From contig NZ_CP035033.1 of the NCBI RefSeq assembly GCF_004028275.1, forward strand, positions 868,001-932,000: a stretch of 64,000 nucleotides of DNA, read 5' to 3'. The stretch is from Hydrogenovibrio thermophilus. Its GTDB lineage: Bacteria; Pseudomonadota; Gammaproteobacteria; Thiomicrospirales; Thiomicrospiraceae. Below, piece by piece: positions 45,820 to 54,851 of the stretch (the first letter of the stretch is position 1; the number at the start of each line of letters is the position of its first letter). The translations under genes and the position numbers were made by a program. Below the pieces are notes generated by a model. It was not told where the DNA came from and did no database searches. It was given only the letters and a program-made list of their open reading frames with translations.

Positions 45820-46098
45820 TTAGGCGAGGCGGAGTTTTTCCGTTAACCCCAGCTTTGATGCGCTGGAGGTTAAAGGCTCGCTGGGCGAGTCCCAGAGAAT
45901 TTCTTTTTGGTTCTGGACGGCATTCTTCACGAGAGCCAACAGCGCCTGTAGACCGGAAGTGTCAATCGACTCGACAGCGGAGGCCGCGATTTTGTAGGTT
46001 TCCGCGTCGGATTGAAAAGCGATTTTCAGGTTTCCATACACTTCTTCAATGTGGTGAATGGTCAAGCTGTCTGGCAGTTCGATTTGATATTCGCTCAT
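45820..46098 (-). CDS. STAS-domain protein
   Basis: Small protein of 92 residues forming a single STAS (anti-sigma antagonist-type) domain, with the conserved serine Ser48 in SIDTSGLQALLAL, the usual site of regulatory phosphorylation. It lies between a CheY and an FlhB-like gene. STAS proteins are found in several che operons; here a signalling role is only inferred. Confidence 0.85.
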   Translation of the reverse strand: MSEYQIELPDSLTIHHIEEVYGNLKIAFQSDAETYKIAASAVESIDTSGLQALLALVKNAVQNQKEILWDSPSEPLTSSASKLGLTEKLRLA

Positions 46099-46124
46099 CG
46101 GATCACCTCTGGCCGAAGCCGTTA

Positions 46125-46487
46125 TTATAGAACGCGGTTGATAACGGAAAGTAACTTTTCAGGGCTGAAAGGTTTCACAATCCAACCGGTGGCACCAGCT
46201 TCTTTCCCCTTGGTTTTCATGTCACCGGACGATTCGGTCGTCAAGCAAAGAATCGGTGTGAATTTGTAGTTGGGAAGTGTGCCGCGAACCGCTTGAATCA
46301 GTTCGATGCCGTTCATGTTCGGCATGTTGATGTCGGTTACGATTAAGTCATATTGTTCTTTTTTGGCCATGTCGAGCGCAATTTGACCGTCTTCGGCTTC
46401 GGCGACGTCATGACCTGCTGATTTCAAAGACATGCTGACCATTTGACGCATAGATTTGGAATCATCAACCGCAAGGATTTTGGACAT
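46125..46487 (-). CDS. cheY: CheY-type response regulator (second copy)
   Basis: Single receiver domain of 120 residues with Asp8-Asp9, phosphorylation site Asp52 (VTDINMPNMNG), the Thr in ILCLTTES and the Lys in IVKPFS. It differs strongly from the CheY at 41591 and is grouped with a CheW and a STAS protein on the opposite strand. It could compete for CheA phosphate (phosphate sink) or act on a different output. Confidence 0.93.
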   Translation of the reverse strand: MSKILAVDDSKSMRQMVSMSLKSAGHDVAEAEDGQIALDMAKKEQYDLIVTDINMPNMNGIELIQAVRGTLPNYKFTPILCLTTESSGDMKTKGKEAGATGWIVKPFSPEKLLSVINRVL

Positions 46488-46535
46488 TGTTACTTCTCAC
46501 TTTCTTAATACTTAAAATCTGGTTGTAATTATACA

Positions 46536-47066
46536 TTATTCGTCAATATGAAGGCTTTTTTTGATCTCCGACAGGATGCCCGCAGAGACCAATTCATCGA
46601 CATGTAAGACGATAACCATCTTTTCGCCGACGGTGGCGAGTCCTCTAACGTATTCGGTATGAATAGTGCCGTTGATTTCCGGTGCGCCCTGCAAGTTATG
46701 CAGGTCGATACCGTGTACATCCGAGACGCCGTCAACCACGATGCCGATGATTTTCTGTGTGGCGGTCTGCTCGTCGGTGGCGCGTAAAATGATGACGACG
46801 GTGCTTTCATCGTAAGTGATGTCGGACAGCCCGAAACGCACGCGTAAATCCACCACGGGTACGACGGCGCCGCGCAGGTTGATCACGCCCATGACATAGT
46901 CGGGGGCATTCGGAATGGTGGTGGTTCTTTCCCAGCCTTTGATTTCCTGTACACGAAGAATGTCAACGCCGTATTCTTCTCCGCCAAGAATAAAACTGAG
47001 GATCTGATCGTCCGTTCCGTCGTTTTCTTCGATTTGATCTTGAATGGCTTCTACGTCAGCGCTCAT
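46536..47066 (-). CDS. cheW: CheW-type coupling protein
   Basis: CheW domain of 176 residues: EEYGVDILRVQEIKGW, VMGVINLRGAVVPVVDLRVRFG and GIVVDGVSDVHGID. It is closer to the CheW at 22417 than to the one at 44860 (shared VQEI(R/K)GW and DGVSDVH-type segments). First gene of the minus-strand set cheW-cheY-STAS, downstream of a candidate sigma-54 promoter. Confidence 0.93.
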   Translation of the reverse strand: MSADVEAIQDQIEENDGTDDQILSFILGGEEYGVDILRVQEIKGWERTTTIPNAPDYVMGVINLRGAVVPVVDLRVRFGLSDITYDESTVVIILRATDEQTATQKIIGIVVDGVSDVHGIDLHNLQGAPEINGTIHTEYVRGLATVGEKMVIVLHVDELVSAGILSEIKKSLHIDE

Positions 47067-47216
47067 TTGGTTCTAGCCTCGTATCCTCGAATAATCTATA
47101 TGCTTATATTTTGTAATGCTAACTTACCTTATTTGTCTGGAAAGGTCTAGTTTTTAAAAAGGGTTTTCACATAAAAAACCACGAGGTGATTATAAAAAAT
47201 TTACCCTCTGCGTTTA

Positions 47217-47232
47217 AGCAAGGAACTCGCCA
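47217..47232 (-). promoter_or_regulatory. Candidate sigma-54 promoter for the cheW-cheY-STAS set
   Basis: On the minus strand TGGCGAG-TTCC-TTGCT, with GG and GC 10 bases apart and a perfect TTGCT -12 box. It lies just after the fliK stop and about 150 bp before the cheW start. Confidence 0.55.
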
Positions 47233-47245
47233 ATTTCATGTGTTT

Positions 47246-48283
47246 TCAGACGTGAAGGTCAATTAAAGCGACTTTTTGTGCTTGAGGATGGTTTTCCGGT
47301 TTTTGTTGGGTGATGAATACCTGTTTCAGCGGGATGGCGGCTTGTTGGAAGCTGGCTTGCAGTTCCGGAAGGCCTGCCCGGACACGCTGTTCCAGATTGG
47401 TATTATCAGCCCAGAGGCTGAGAGAGATTTCGTCGTTCATAAACATCAGTTTGCTGGAGAGTTCACCGGATGACAGGGTCAAGTTGACGATGACCTCCCA
47501 AAAATCCGGTGTTTCCTTGGCCTGGCGGCGAATGTCGATTTCCATTTCGTCGATGTAGGGGTTAGGCTGTAGGGGGAGTTGGATGTTGAGCAAGTTTGGG
47601 TTTTCAATCGCTTGAATCTGTTGCAGGGTGATTCGGTTCAAGGTTTGAGAAAGCAGCTTGGCCAATTTCGGCATTTCTGCGGTGTCAGAAGCTTTCGTCT
47701 GTTGTGTCATTTGCAGCAGTTGCAATAGTCGAGCTTTAAGGTCACTGGTTGGTGGTTTTTGGGTTTTGCCTAACTGGTTTTCCAGAAACAAACCGCTCGA
47801 CAATAGTTGGTTTTTCAGCTCTTTTGCACTGGTTTGGGTCGAAGGCTTGAACAATTGCTCCAATAGGGAAGTGATGTGCGACTGGATATTGGCGGGCAAT
47901 AACCCGGTTTGGCTGAATTGTACGAGTTGCTGCAACCCTTGGTTGATGGGCATCTGATTAGGCAGTAGTTGTCGGTAAGCAGTTTGCAATGTCTGTTGGG
48001 TATTGGGTTGAGGTGTGCCGGGCGCCGTACGTGGTTGAATTTGCAGAATGACGTTCGGTTTGGTTTGAGTGACTTTGACATCCAATTGTTGGCCGGCTTG
48101 CAAGCTCTGCTGGCTGGTAGCGGTGAAGCTGCGCCCGGCGAGGTTGAAATTGACCTGATTGCCTTCCACTTTGGTGACGGTGACGGACAGCATTTGGCCT
48201 ACAGACAGTTTCAGGGCCTGAGCCGCGGTTTGTCCAAGGTTTAGGGAGCCGCCAATGGATGTTGAAGTCGGGCCGATTGCCAT
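47246..48283 (-). CDS. fliK: flagellar hook-length control protein FliK-like
   Basis: Product of 345 residues. The N-terminal barrel-like part (GQMLSVTVTKVEGNQVNFNL, LQAGQQLDVKVTQ), a long Gln-rich middle and a C-terminal domain (LTLSSGELSSKLMFMNDEISLSLWAD followed by LEQRVRAGLPELQASF) match the FliK/Flg_hook layout, where the tail contacts FlhB to stop hook growth. Nearby FlhB-like protein supports this. Sequence divergence of FliK proteins keeps confidence moderate. Confidence 0.78.
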   Translation of the reverse strand: MAIGPTSTSIGGSLNLGQTAAQALKLSVGQMLSVTVTKVEGNQVNFNLAGRSFTATSQQSLQAGQQLDVKVTQTKPNVILQIQPRTAPGTPQPNTQQTLQTAYRQLLPNQMPINQGLQQLVQFSQTGLLPANIQSHITSLLEQLFKPSTQTSAKELKNQLLSSGLFLENQLGKTQKPPTSDLKARLLQLLQMTQQTKASDTAEMPKLAKLLSQTLNRITLQQIQAIENPNLLNIQLPLQPNPYIDEMEIDIRRQAKETPDFWEVIVNLTLSSGELSSKLMFMNDEISLSLWADNTNLEQRVRAGLPELQASFQQAAIPLKQVFITQQKPENHPQAQKVALIDLHV

Positions 48284-48415
48284 AGCATTCCTGAGGCATG
48301 AAGCCGTTCGGTGATAGAAAATTGCCGATTAGGTAAAATAATAAACTGCATTCCGCGAATCAAGCAACTATAATTACTCTTACAATAAGACCATTTTAAA
48401 AATAAGGGCAACGGC

Positions 48416-49243
48416 GTGAGTGAAAGGGAATTTGACTTTACTGAAAAAGACTTTTTAAGAGTCAAAACAGTCGTTTATGATTTTGCCGGAATCGATTTGA
48501 ACGATTCCAAGAAAAATCTTGTCTACAATCGCTTGGCGAAGCGTATCCGCTTTTTGGATATGAACTCCTTCTCCGCATATCTGGATTACGTTGAAGAGCA
48601 GGGTGAGGCGGAATTCGTCCATCTGATCAATGCCATCACCACCAATCTGACCTTTTTCTTTCGCGAAAATCATCATTTTGAGTATCTCGCCAATCAAGTC
48701 ATTCCGATGTTGCTGGAAAAGAACAAAGGGTCGAAAAAAATCCGCATCTGGTCGGCGGGATGTTCCACCGGTGAAGAACCTTATTCCATTGCCATTGTGT
48801 TGAAAGAAGCGGTGCCGCCGGGCTGGGATGCGCGTGTTCTCGCAACCGATTTGGACACCAACGTGGTTCAGACCGGACAAACGGGCGTGTATAAAATGGA
48901 CCGTTTGAAAGGGGTGTCGGACGAACGCAAAAAACGCTGGTTTCTCAAAGGTTCGGGTTCGCGGGAAGGTTATGTGCGCGTGAAACCCGAATTGCAACAG
49001 ATTATCGATTTCGGTCAAATCAACTTGATGAATGAATGGCCGATTCGAGATGCCATTGATGTGATTTTCTGTCGTAATGTGGTGATTTATTTCGATAAGG
49101 AAACCCAGGCGCGTCTGTTTGACCGTTATGCGAACTTGTTGCCGGACAATGGTCATCTATTCATCGGGCATTCCGAATCCTTATATAAAGTGTGCGACCG
49201 TTTTGAGTTGCTCGGTCAGACCATTTACCGGAAAATTCGCTGA
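48416..49243 (+). CDS. cheR: chemotaxis protein methyltransferase CheR
   Basis: Methylates glutamates on chemoreceptors with S-adenosylmethionine. The 275-residue product has the N-terminal helical domain, then NLTFFFRENHHFEYL, the SAM site WSAGCSTGEEPYSIA and DVIFCRNVVIYF. The only good start is GTG 48416 behind AAGGGC. It is divergent from fliK, with 132 bp between. Confidence 0.95.
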   Translation: MSEREFDFTEKDFLRVKTVVYDFAGIDLNDSKKNLVYNRLAKRIRFLDMNSFSAYLDYVEEQGEAEFVHLINAITTNLTFFFRENHHFEYLANQVIPMLLEKNKGSKKIRIWSAGCSTGEEPYSIAIVLKEAVPPGWDARVLATDLDTNVVQTGQTGVYKMDRLKGVSDERKKRWFLKGSGSREGYVRVKPELQQIIDFGQINLMNEWPIRDAIDVIFCRNVVIYFDKETQARLFDRYANLLPDNGHLFIGHSESLYKVCDRFELLGQTIYRKIR

Positions 49244-49306
49244 GCCGATTGCGGTATAATGGGTAATTAGAGAATCAAGAAACATTAAGCCAGTCCAGGT
49301 GTCCCT

Positions 49307-50440
49307 ATGTCAAAGGTAAAAGTACTCGTCGTCGATGATTCAGCATTGGTCCGATCCATGTTGCAGGAAATGTTGGGCGCCGACCCTGAGATTGAGGTGG
49401 TCGGTACGGCCTCCGATCCTTACGATGCCCGTGAAAAGGTCAAGGAGTTGCACCCGGATGTCCTGACCTTGGACGTTGAGATGCCGAAAATGGATGGCGT
49501 CACCTTTCTGAAGAATTTGATGCGTTTGCACCCGTTGCCTGTGGTGATGGTGTCCACTCTGACGGAAAAAGGCGCGGACATTACGTTTGAGGCCTTGGAT
49601 TTGGGGGCGGTGGATTTCGTGACCAAGCCGAAAATCGATTTGGCGCACACCTTTGAAGATTATGCGGTGGAAATCCGTACTAAGGTCAAAACCGCGGCCA
49701 AGGTGTCGAGATGGCAGTTAGAGCGTCACTATGCGCGTTATGCCTCCAACCTGAAGGAAAAACCGATTGTATTGCCGTCTGTCCGTCCGGCCCCATCGAA
49801 AAGCGTGGCGGAAAAATATTCGGCGGATGTCATCGTTCAAAAGAAAAGTCCGTCGGCCACATCTCGAATTTCCGACAAGATTATTGCACTGGGGGCCTCC
49901 ACTGGCGGCACCGAAGCCATTAAAGAAGTATTGATGCGTTTACCGGCTAACACGCCGGCCATTGTGATTACACAACATATCCCGGCGACATTCAGTTTGC
50001 CGTTCGCGCAGCGCATGGATACGGTTTCCGAAATGACGGTGGTGCAAGCCGAAGACCGTCAACCGATTTTGCCGGGTCATGTGTATATCGCGCCGGGCGA
50101 TAAACATTTATTGGTGGAAAAAGCCGGGGGCGGCTATATTTGCCGCTTGAATGACGGTCCGCCGGTCAATCGTCACAAGCCATCCGTGGATGTCATGTTC
50201 CGTACCGTGGTGCAGAATGTCGGCAAAAATGCCGTGGGTGTGTTGCTGACCGGCATGGGCGCGGACGGTGCCAAAGGCATGAAGGAGTTGCAGGAAATCG
50301 GTGTGCCGACCATCGCACAGGATGAAAAAACCAGTGTTGTTTGGGGGATGCCGGGTGAAGCTGTAAAACTTGGCGCCGCGGATCATGTGCTGCCGCTGGG
50401 TAAGGTGCCTGAAAAAATATTGGAACTGGTCAAAAAATAA
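49307..50440 (+). CDS. cheB: chemoreceptor methylesterase/deamidase CheB
   Basis: Removes methyl groups from chemoreceptors under control of CheA. The 377-residue product has a receiver domain with Asp56 and a C-terminal esterase with triad Ser198 (GASTGG), His224 (TQHIP) and Asp320 (TGMGADGAKGM). It lies 63 bp after cheR in the same direction. Confidence 0.96.
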   Translation: MSKVKVLVVDDSALVRSMLQEMLGADPEIEVVGTASDPYDAREKVKELHPDVLTLDVEMPKMDGVTFLKNLMRLHPLPVVMVSTLTEKGADITFEALDLGAVDFVTKPKIDLAHTFEDYAVEIRTKVKTAAKVSRWQLERHYARYASNLKEKPIVLPSVRPAPSKSVAEKYSADVIVQKKSPSATSRISDKIIALGASTGGTEAIKEVLMRLPANTPAIVITQHIPATFSLPFAQRMDTVSEMTVVQAEDRQPILPGHVYIAPGDKHLLVEKAGGGYICRLNDGPPVNRHKPSVDVMFRTVVQNVGKNAVGVLLTGMGADGAKGMKELQEIGVPTIAQDEKTSVVWGMPGEAVKLGAADHVLPLGKVPEKILELVKK

Positions 50441-50449
50441 TAATATTGA

Positions 50450-50459
50450 CCAGGCCTGG
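50450..50459. repeat. CCAGGCCTGG palindrome (after cheB)
   Basis: Exact copy 9 bases after the cheB stop. The stem is hardly extended and no strong T run follows. Confidence 0.9.
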
Positions 50460-50572
50460 CGTTTCTTATTGTTTTTAAATCGAAAACTTGCCTGAAACCA
50501 AAATCGTTGCCTCTGTTCATATAAAATTATCCATCAAGAATTTATCATTCCCGCCGAGAAAACACTTGGTGC

Positions 50573-50588
50573 TGGCATATTAACTGCT
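50573..50588 (+). promoter_or_regulatory. Weaker candidate sigma-54 promoter before the second chemoreceptor
   Basis: TGGCATA-TTAA-CTGCT has the right GG-N10-GC spacing but one mismatch in the -12 box. It lies 41 bp upstream of the ATG at 50630. Confidence 0.4.
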
Positions 50589-50629
50589 TTGCATGAGTTA
50601 ACGTTACGGGAATATTTAAGGAAAAACGC

Positions 50630-51862
50630 ATGTTGCATACTTTTAAGCAATACTGGCCGGCTTGGCTCTTAACCCTGTTAGGGGTGGTATTGACCTTCAT
50701 AGACATTCCGCATATCGGTGCCATTGCACTTGTTCTGGTTTCCTTGATTTGGACATTGTCCGTGGCAAAAGTTGCCAGGGAAAGCGGTGCTCCAACCCCC
50801 GCGGTTGTTCAAGCGCCAGCGCCGATGGAAGCTTCCCAGTCCGCTAACTTTGATGCTACGGTGATTGACGATTCACTGCAGGTCATCATGAATGATATCG
50901 ATGCGGTGGTGGATCAGGAAGTCGAAGTGATCCGCGGTGAATTGCTGCAGGTCAAAGAATTGGTGGCTGAAGCGATTGAAACCCTGAACTCAAGCTTTAT
51001 GGGACTGCACAACCAAACTCAGGAAGAGTACAAAATGGTGGTGTCTTTGCTGGATAACCTGGGCGGCAGTGGTGAAGGCATGAGTATTCAGAAATTTTCG
51101 GCCGAAATCAAAGATGTCTTGGAGTTTTTGATTACTCTATTGCGTAACTCCAGTCAGCGCAGTAATGAAACGGTCGATAAAATCGACGATATGGTCAGTC
51201 AGATCGAGTCGATTTTCGCCCTGCTGGAAGATGTGAAAGGTATTGCCGATCAGACGAATTTGTTGGCCTTGAATGCGGCGATTGAAGCGGCACGTGCTGG
51301 GGAAGCCGGGCGCGGTTTCGCGGTGGTGGCGGATGAAGTCCGTAAGTTGTCCTTGAACTCCAACCAGTTGAACGAGCAAATTCGTAAGCAGGCGGAAAAA
51401 GCCAAACAAACCGTTGACCAAGTCCGTCGTCGAGTGATGGATACCGCCGAAAAAGACATGCAGGAAGCCAATTCTTCGCAGGATCAGGTCACAGTGTTGG
51501 TCACCGATCTCGAATCGATGAACAGCGGTATTTCCAACAAGCTGGGTGATGTGTCCGGTATTATTTCCGAGATTGAAGTCAGTGTGTCGAACGCCATGCG
51601 CTCTTTGCAGTTCGAAGACATTGTCCGTCAGTTGGTCGAGCAGGTGCTCAACCATTTGGAGAATTTGAGTGGCTTTTCCCACAAAATCAACCACTTCATT
51701 GAAGAGAGTAAAAACGATCCGGTGCAATCGGTGGCGGAGCATAAGCAACGTTTGGAAGCCTTCCGAAACACCATTCACCAGGAACGTGAAGAGATTGAAT
51801 CCAAGCGGATGCGACGGGTTTCTTCCGAGTCAATGGAAGAGGGTGAAATCGATTTGTTCTAA
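50630..51862 (+). CDS. chemoreceptor-like protein without a sensor domain
   Basis: Product of 410 residues with two adjacent hydrophobic segments at the N-terminus (about 11-26 and 29-47), then directly a cytoplasmic coiled coil with the MCP hairpin [20 protein letters not shown] and [15 protein letters not shown]. No periplasmic or HAMP domain fits. The C-terminal part contains [19 protein letters not shown], which resembles the CheZ active-site motif FQDLTGQVLNR. No CheR-tethering peptide is present at the C-terminus. It may sense energy or membrane state, or relay signals from other receptors. Confidence 0.88.
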   Translation: MLHTFKQYWPAWLLTLLGVVLTFIDIPHIGAIALVLVSLIWTLSVAKVARESGAPTPAVVQAPAPMEASQSANFDATVIDDSLQVIMNDIDAVVDQEVEVIRGELLQVKELVAEAIETLNSSFMGLHNQTQEEYKMVVSLLDNLGGSGEGMSIQKFSAEIKDVLEFLITLLRNSSQRSNETVDKIDDMVSQIESIFALLEDVKGIADQTNLLALNAAIEAARAGEAGRGFAVVADEVRKLSLNSNQLNEQIRKQAEKAKQTVDQVRRRVMDTAEKDMQEANSSQDQVTVLVTDLESMNSGISNKLGDVSGIISEIEVSVSNAMRSLQFEDIVRQLVEQVLNHLENLSGFSHKINHFIEESKNDPVQSVAEHKQRLEAFRNTIHQEREEIESKRMRRVSSESMEEGEIDLF

Positions 51863-51879
51863 GCGTCAAATCGATGCCA

Positions 51880-51911
51880 TAAAAAAAAGCACCGAAAGGT
51901 GCTTTTTTTAT
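51880..51911 (+). terminator. Rho-independent terminator of the chemoreceptor gene
   Basis: AAAAGCACC-GAAA-GGTGCTTTT with A and T runs; GNRA tetraloop. Confidence 0.9.
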
Positions 51912-51939
51912 GGGCGCTTTTAAGCGGGTAAAGTTGTCA

Positions 51940-52224
51940 TTAAGACGCCATATTGCCCATTTCGCTATTCCAGAAGCTGCCGAAAATCAAACTGAAAACC
52001 AAACCGGTGGCGAAAACGATATACCAATAGGTGCGCATTTTGGCGGCTTGTTTGATTTCCGCTTCACTCAATGTACTTGGGTCCGGTCGATCCTTGAAGA
52101 AAATGACCATGAAGCCGACGGCGGAAATGAACCCGGCAATGTTCGCCAGATAATGATTATGTGTCAACATCGACGCGAATCCCAATGCCAGTATTATAAA
52201 ATACGTAATCAATATGTTTTTCAT
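51940..52224 (-). CDS. small three-span membrane protein of unknown function
   Basis: Protein of 94 residues with hydrophobic segments at about 4-20, 25-43 and 66-82 and a charged loop (KDRPDPSTLSEAEIKQAAK) between the second and third. The ATG is preceded on the minus strand by AAGGTAGAG. It is divergent from the gene at 52289. I recognise no family. Confidence 0.7.
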   Translation of the reverse strand: MKNILITYFIILALGFASMLTHNHYLANIAGFISAVGFMVIFFKDRPDPSTLSEAEIKQAAKMRTYWYIVFATGLVFSLIFGSFWNSEMGNMAS

Positions 52225-52288
52225 CTTGCTCTACCTTGAGTTGGGTGATTCTGAAACCCCAATTATTTTAGTCGGTTTAAGGAGAAAT

Positions 52289-52603
52289 ATGTATAAATTG
52301 TGCTTTTTTGTCCCGGAAACACACTTGGAAACGGTCAAAGCGGCGGTGTTTGAAGCCGGGGCCGGACGCATCGGGGATTATGACCAGTGTTGTTGGCAAG
52401 TCAAAGGGGAAGGGCAGTTTCGCCCTTTGTCAGGCAGTCAGCCTTTTTTGGGGACGCAAGGAGCCCTGGAAAACGTGGCTGAGTATCGGGTGGAAATGGT
52501 CATGGAACAAAGCTGCGCTAAAACGGTTTTGAAAGCGTTGAAAGAATTGCACCCTTATGAAGAGCCGGCTTACGATGTGATGGCGTTGGTAGAGGGGTTA
52601 TAG
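52289..52603 (+). CDS. stand-alone NIF3 insert-domain (YqfO-type) protein
   Basis: Protein of 104 residues starting MYKLCFFVPETHLETVKAAV with the later motifs GAGRIGDYDQCCW and LHPYEEPAYDV. This is the pattern of the PII/CutA-like domain inserted in NIF3/YqfO proteins, here encoded alone. A strong AAGGAG precedes the ATG. The function of the free-standing domain is unknown; a trimeric metal or ligand-binding role is only a guess from the fold. Confidence 0.85.
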   Translation: MYKLCFFVPETHLETVKAAVFEAGAGRIGDYDQCCWQVKGEGQFRPLSGSQPFLGTQGALENVAEYRVEMVMEQSCAKTVLKALKELHPYEEPAYDVMALVEGL

Positions 52604-52639
52604 GCTTAAGATAAAATTTATCTATCGACATAGACAAAC

Positions 52640-52763
52640 TTTATATTAGAAAAAAATAATGTAACTGGTACACTGGGAATAGTTGAAACTTCAACTAATC
52701 CTCCCTTTGTATTAGATAACCGATAATACAGCCCGGACACAGGGATCGTGTTCGGGCTTTTTT
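52640..52763 (+). ncRNA. candidate small RNA ending in a strong terminator
   Basis: A 164-bp gap without a gene holds AGTTGAA-AC-TTCAACT (52681-52696), a single-stranded-looking CCTCCCTTT (anti-Shine-Dalgarno-like) and an 11-bp terminator stem with T run. The terminator lies 125 bp after the preceding stop codon, longer than usual for a 3' UTR, so either a 3'-UTR-derived or an independent small RNA is possible. No convincing -10/-35 pair was found. Confidence 0.3.
52730..52763 (+). terminator. Rho-independent terminator
   Basis: AGCCCGGACAC pairs with GTGTTCGGGCT (one G-T pair) around AGGGATC, followed by six T. Confidence 0.88.
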
Positions 52764-52767
52764 CGTT

Positions 52768-53475
52768 TTAGGAGGCTGGTTTTTCGGCTTTAATCAGTTC
52801 GATGGTGAAAATCAGCGTCTCATTCGGTCCGATGATGTCACCCGCACCTTTGGAACCGTAGCCCAGTGACGGTGGCACGAAAATTTCCCATTTTGCACCC
52901 GGCTTCATCATTTTCAAAGCTTCACCCCAGCCCGGGATGACATCGCCCATCTGGAATTCAATCGGCGTGCCGCGGCTGTAAGAACTGTCGAATTCGGTAC
53001 CGTCAATCAAGGTGCCTTTGTAGTTGGCGGTCAAGACATCGTCTTCTTTTGGCGTTGCACCTTTGCCCGGCTCGATAATGCGGTACTGCAAACCGCTTTT
53101 GGTGACTTTCACATCGTCACGTTTTTTGTTTTTCGCCAAAAAAGCCTCGCCTTTCTGGGCGTTGTCTTCCGCGAGTTTTTTACGGGCTTCGGCCTGCTTT
53201 TGCATGACCTGTTTTTTCACTTCATTGACCGCTTGCTGCATTTCAGCGTCGGTCAAGCGTAAGGATTTGTTTTCCATCACGTCCTGCATGCCCAGAACCA
53301 GTGCCGGAATGTCGATTTCAACGCCTTGTTGCTGGAAGTTCTTGGCCAGGTCGGAGCCGAGGGCGTAGCTGGCTTTTTTGTCAACGGAGTTCAACTTGGT
53401 GTCGTCGGCCAGCGCGGTGAGACCGGTGCTGGACAGCGTCGCAAGCAGAACTGTGGTGAGTAATTGTTTTTTCAT
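52768..53475 (-). CDS. FKBP-type peptidyl-prolyl isomerase (FkpA/Mip-like)
   Basis: Periplasmic prolyl isomerase and chaperone of 235 residues: a signal peptide (1-23, ending ALA), an N-terminal helical dimerisation domain with a long charged helix (about 85-120), and a C-terminal FKBP domain with TPKEDDVLTANYKGTLIDG, GDVIPGWGEAL and PPSLGYGSKG. I choose the Met at 53475 because it starts the signal peptide. Transcribed after trxB, with a terminator between. Confidence 0.93.
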   Translation of the reverse strand: MKKQLLTTVLLATLSSTGLTALADDTKLNSVDKKASYALGSDLAKNFQQQGVEIDIPALVLGMQDVMENKSLRLTDAEMQQAVNEVKKQVMQKQAEARKKLAEDNAQKGEAFLAKNKKRDDVKVTKSGLQYRIIEPGKGATPKEDDVLTANYKGTLIDGTEFDSSYSRGTPIEFQMGDVIPGWGEALKMMKPGAKWEIFVPPSLGYGSKGAGDIIGPNETLIFTIELIKAEKPAS

Positions 53476-53510
53476 AAACGTCTCGAATAATGATTGGAAG
53501 GGTTCGAATG

Positions 53511-53541
53511 CCAAAACCGACCAGGCCTGGTCGGTTTTGTT
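53511..53541 (-). terminator. Terminator of trxB built on CCAGGCCTGG
   Basis: AAAACCGACCAGGCCTGGTCGGTTTT is a perfect extended palindrome with the exact core at 53521-53530, between trxB and the FKBP gene. Confidence 0.83.
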
Positions 53542-53552
53542 ATTCGATTGGA

Positions 53553-54851
<1,299 letters not shown>

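Noticed and set aside
6061-48240. Other GGCC-rich near matches to CCAGGCCTGG, such as CCAGGCCCAG or CCAGGCCATG
   Set aside because: They share only 7-8 bases with the motif and are explained by codons for Gln-Ala or Ala-Trp; only exact copies were counted.
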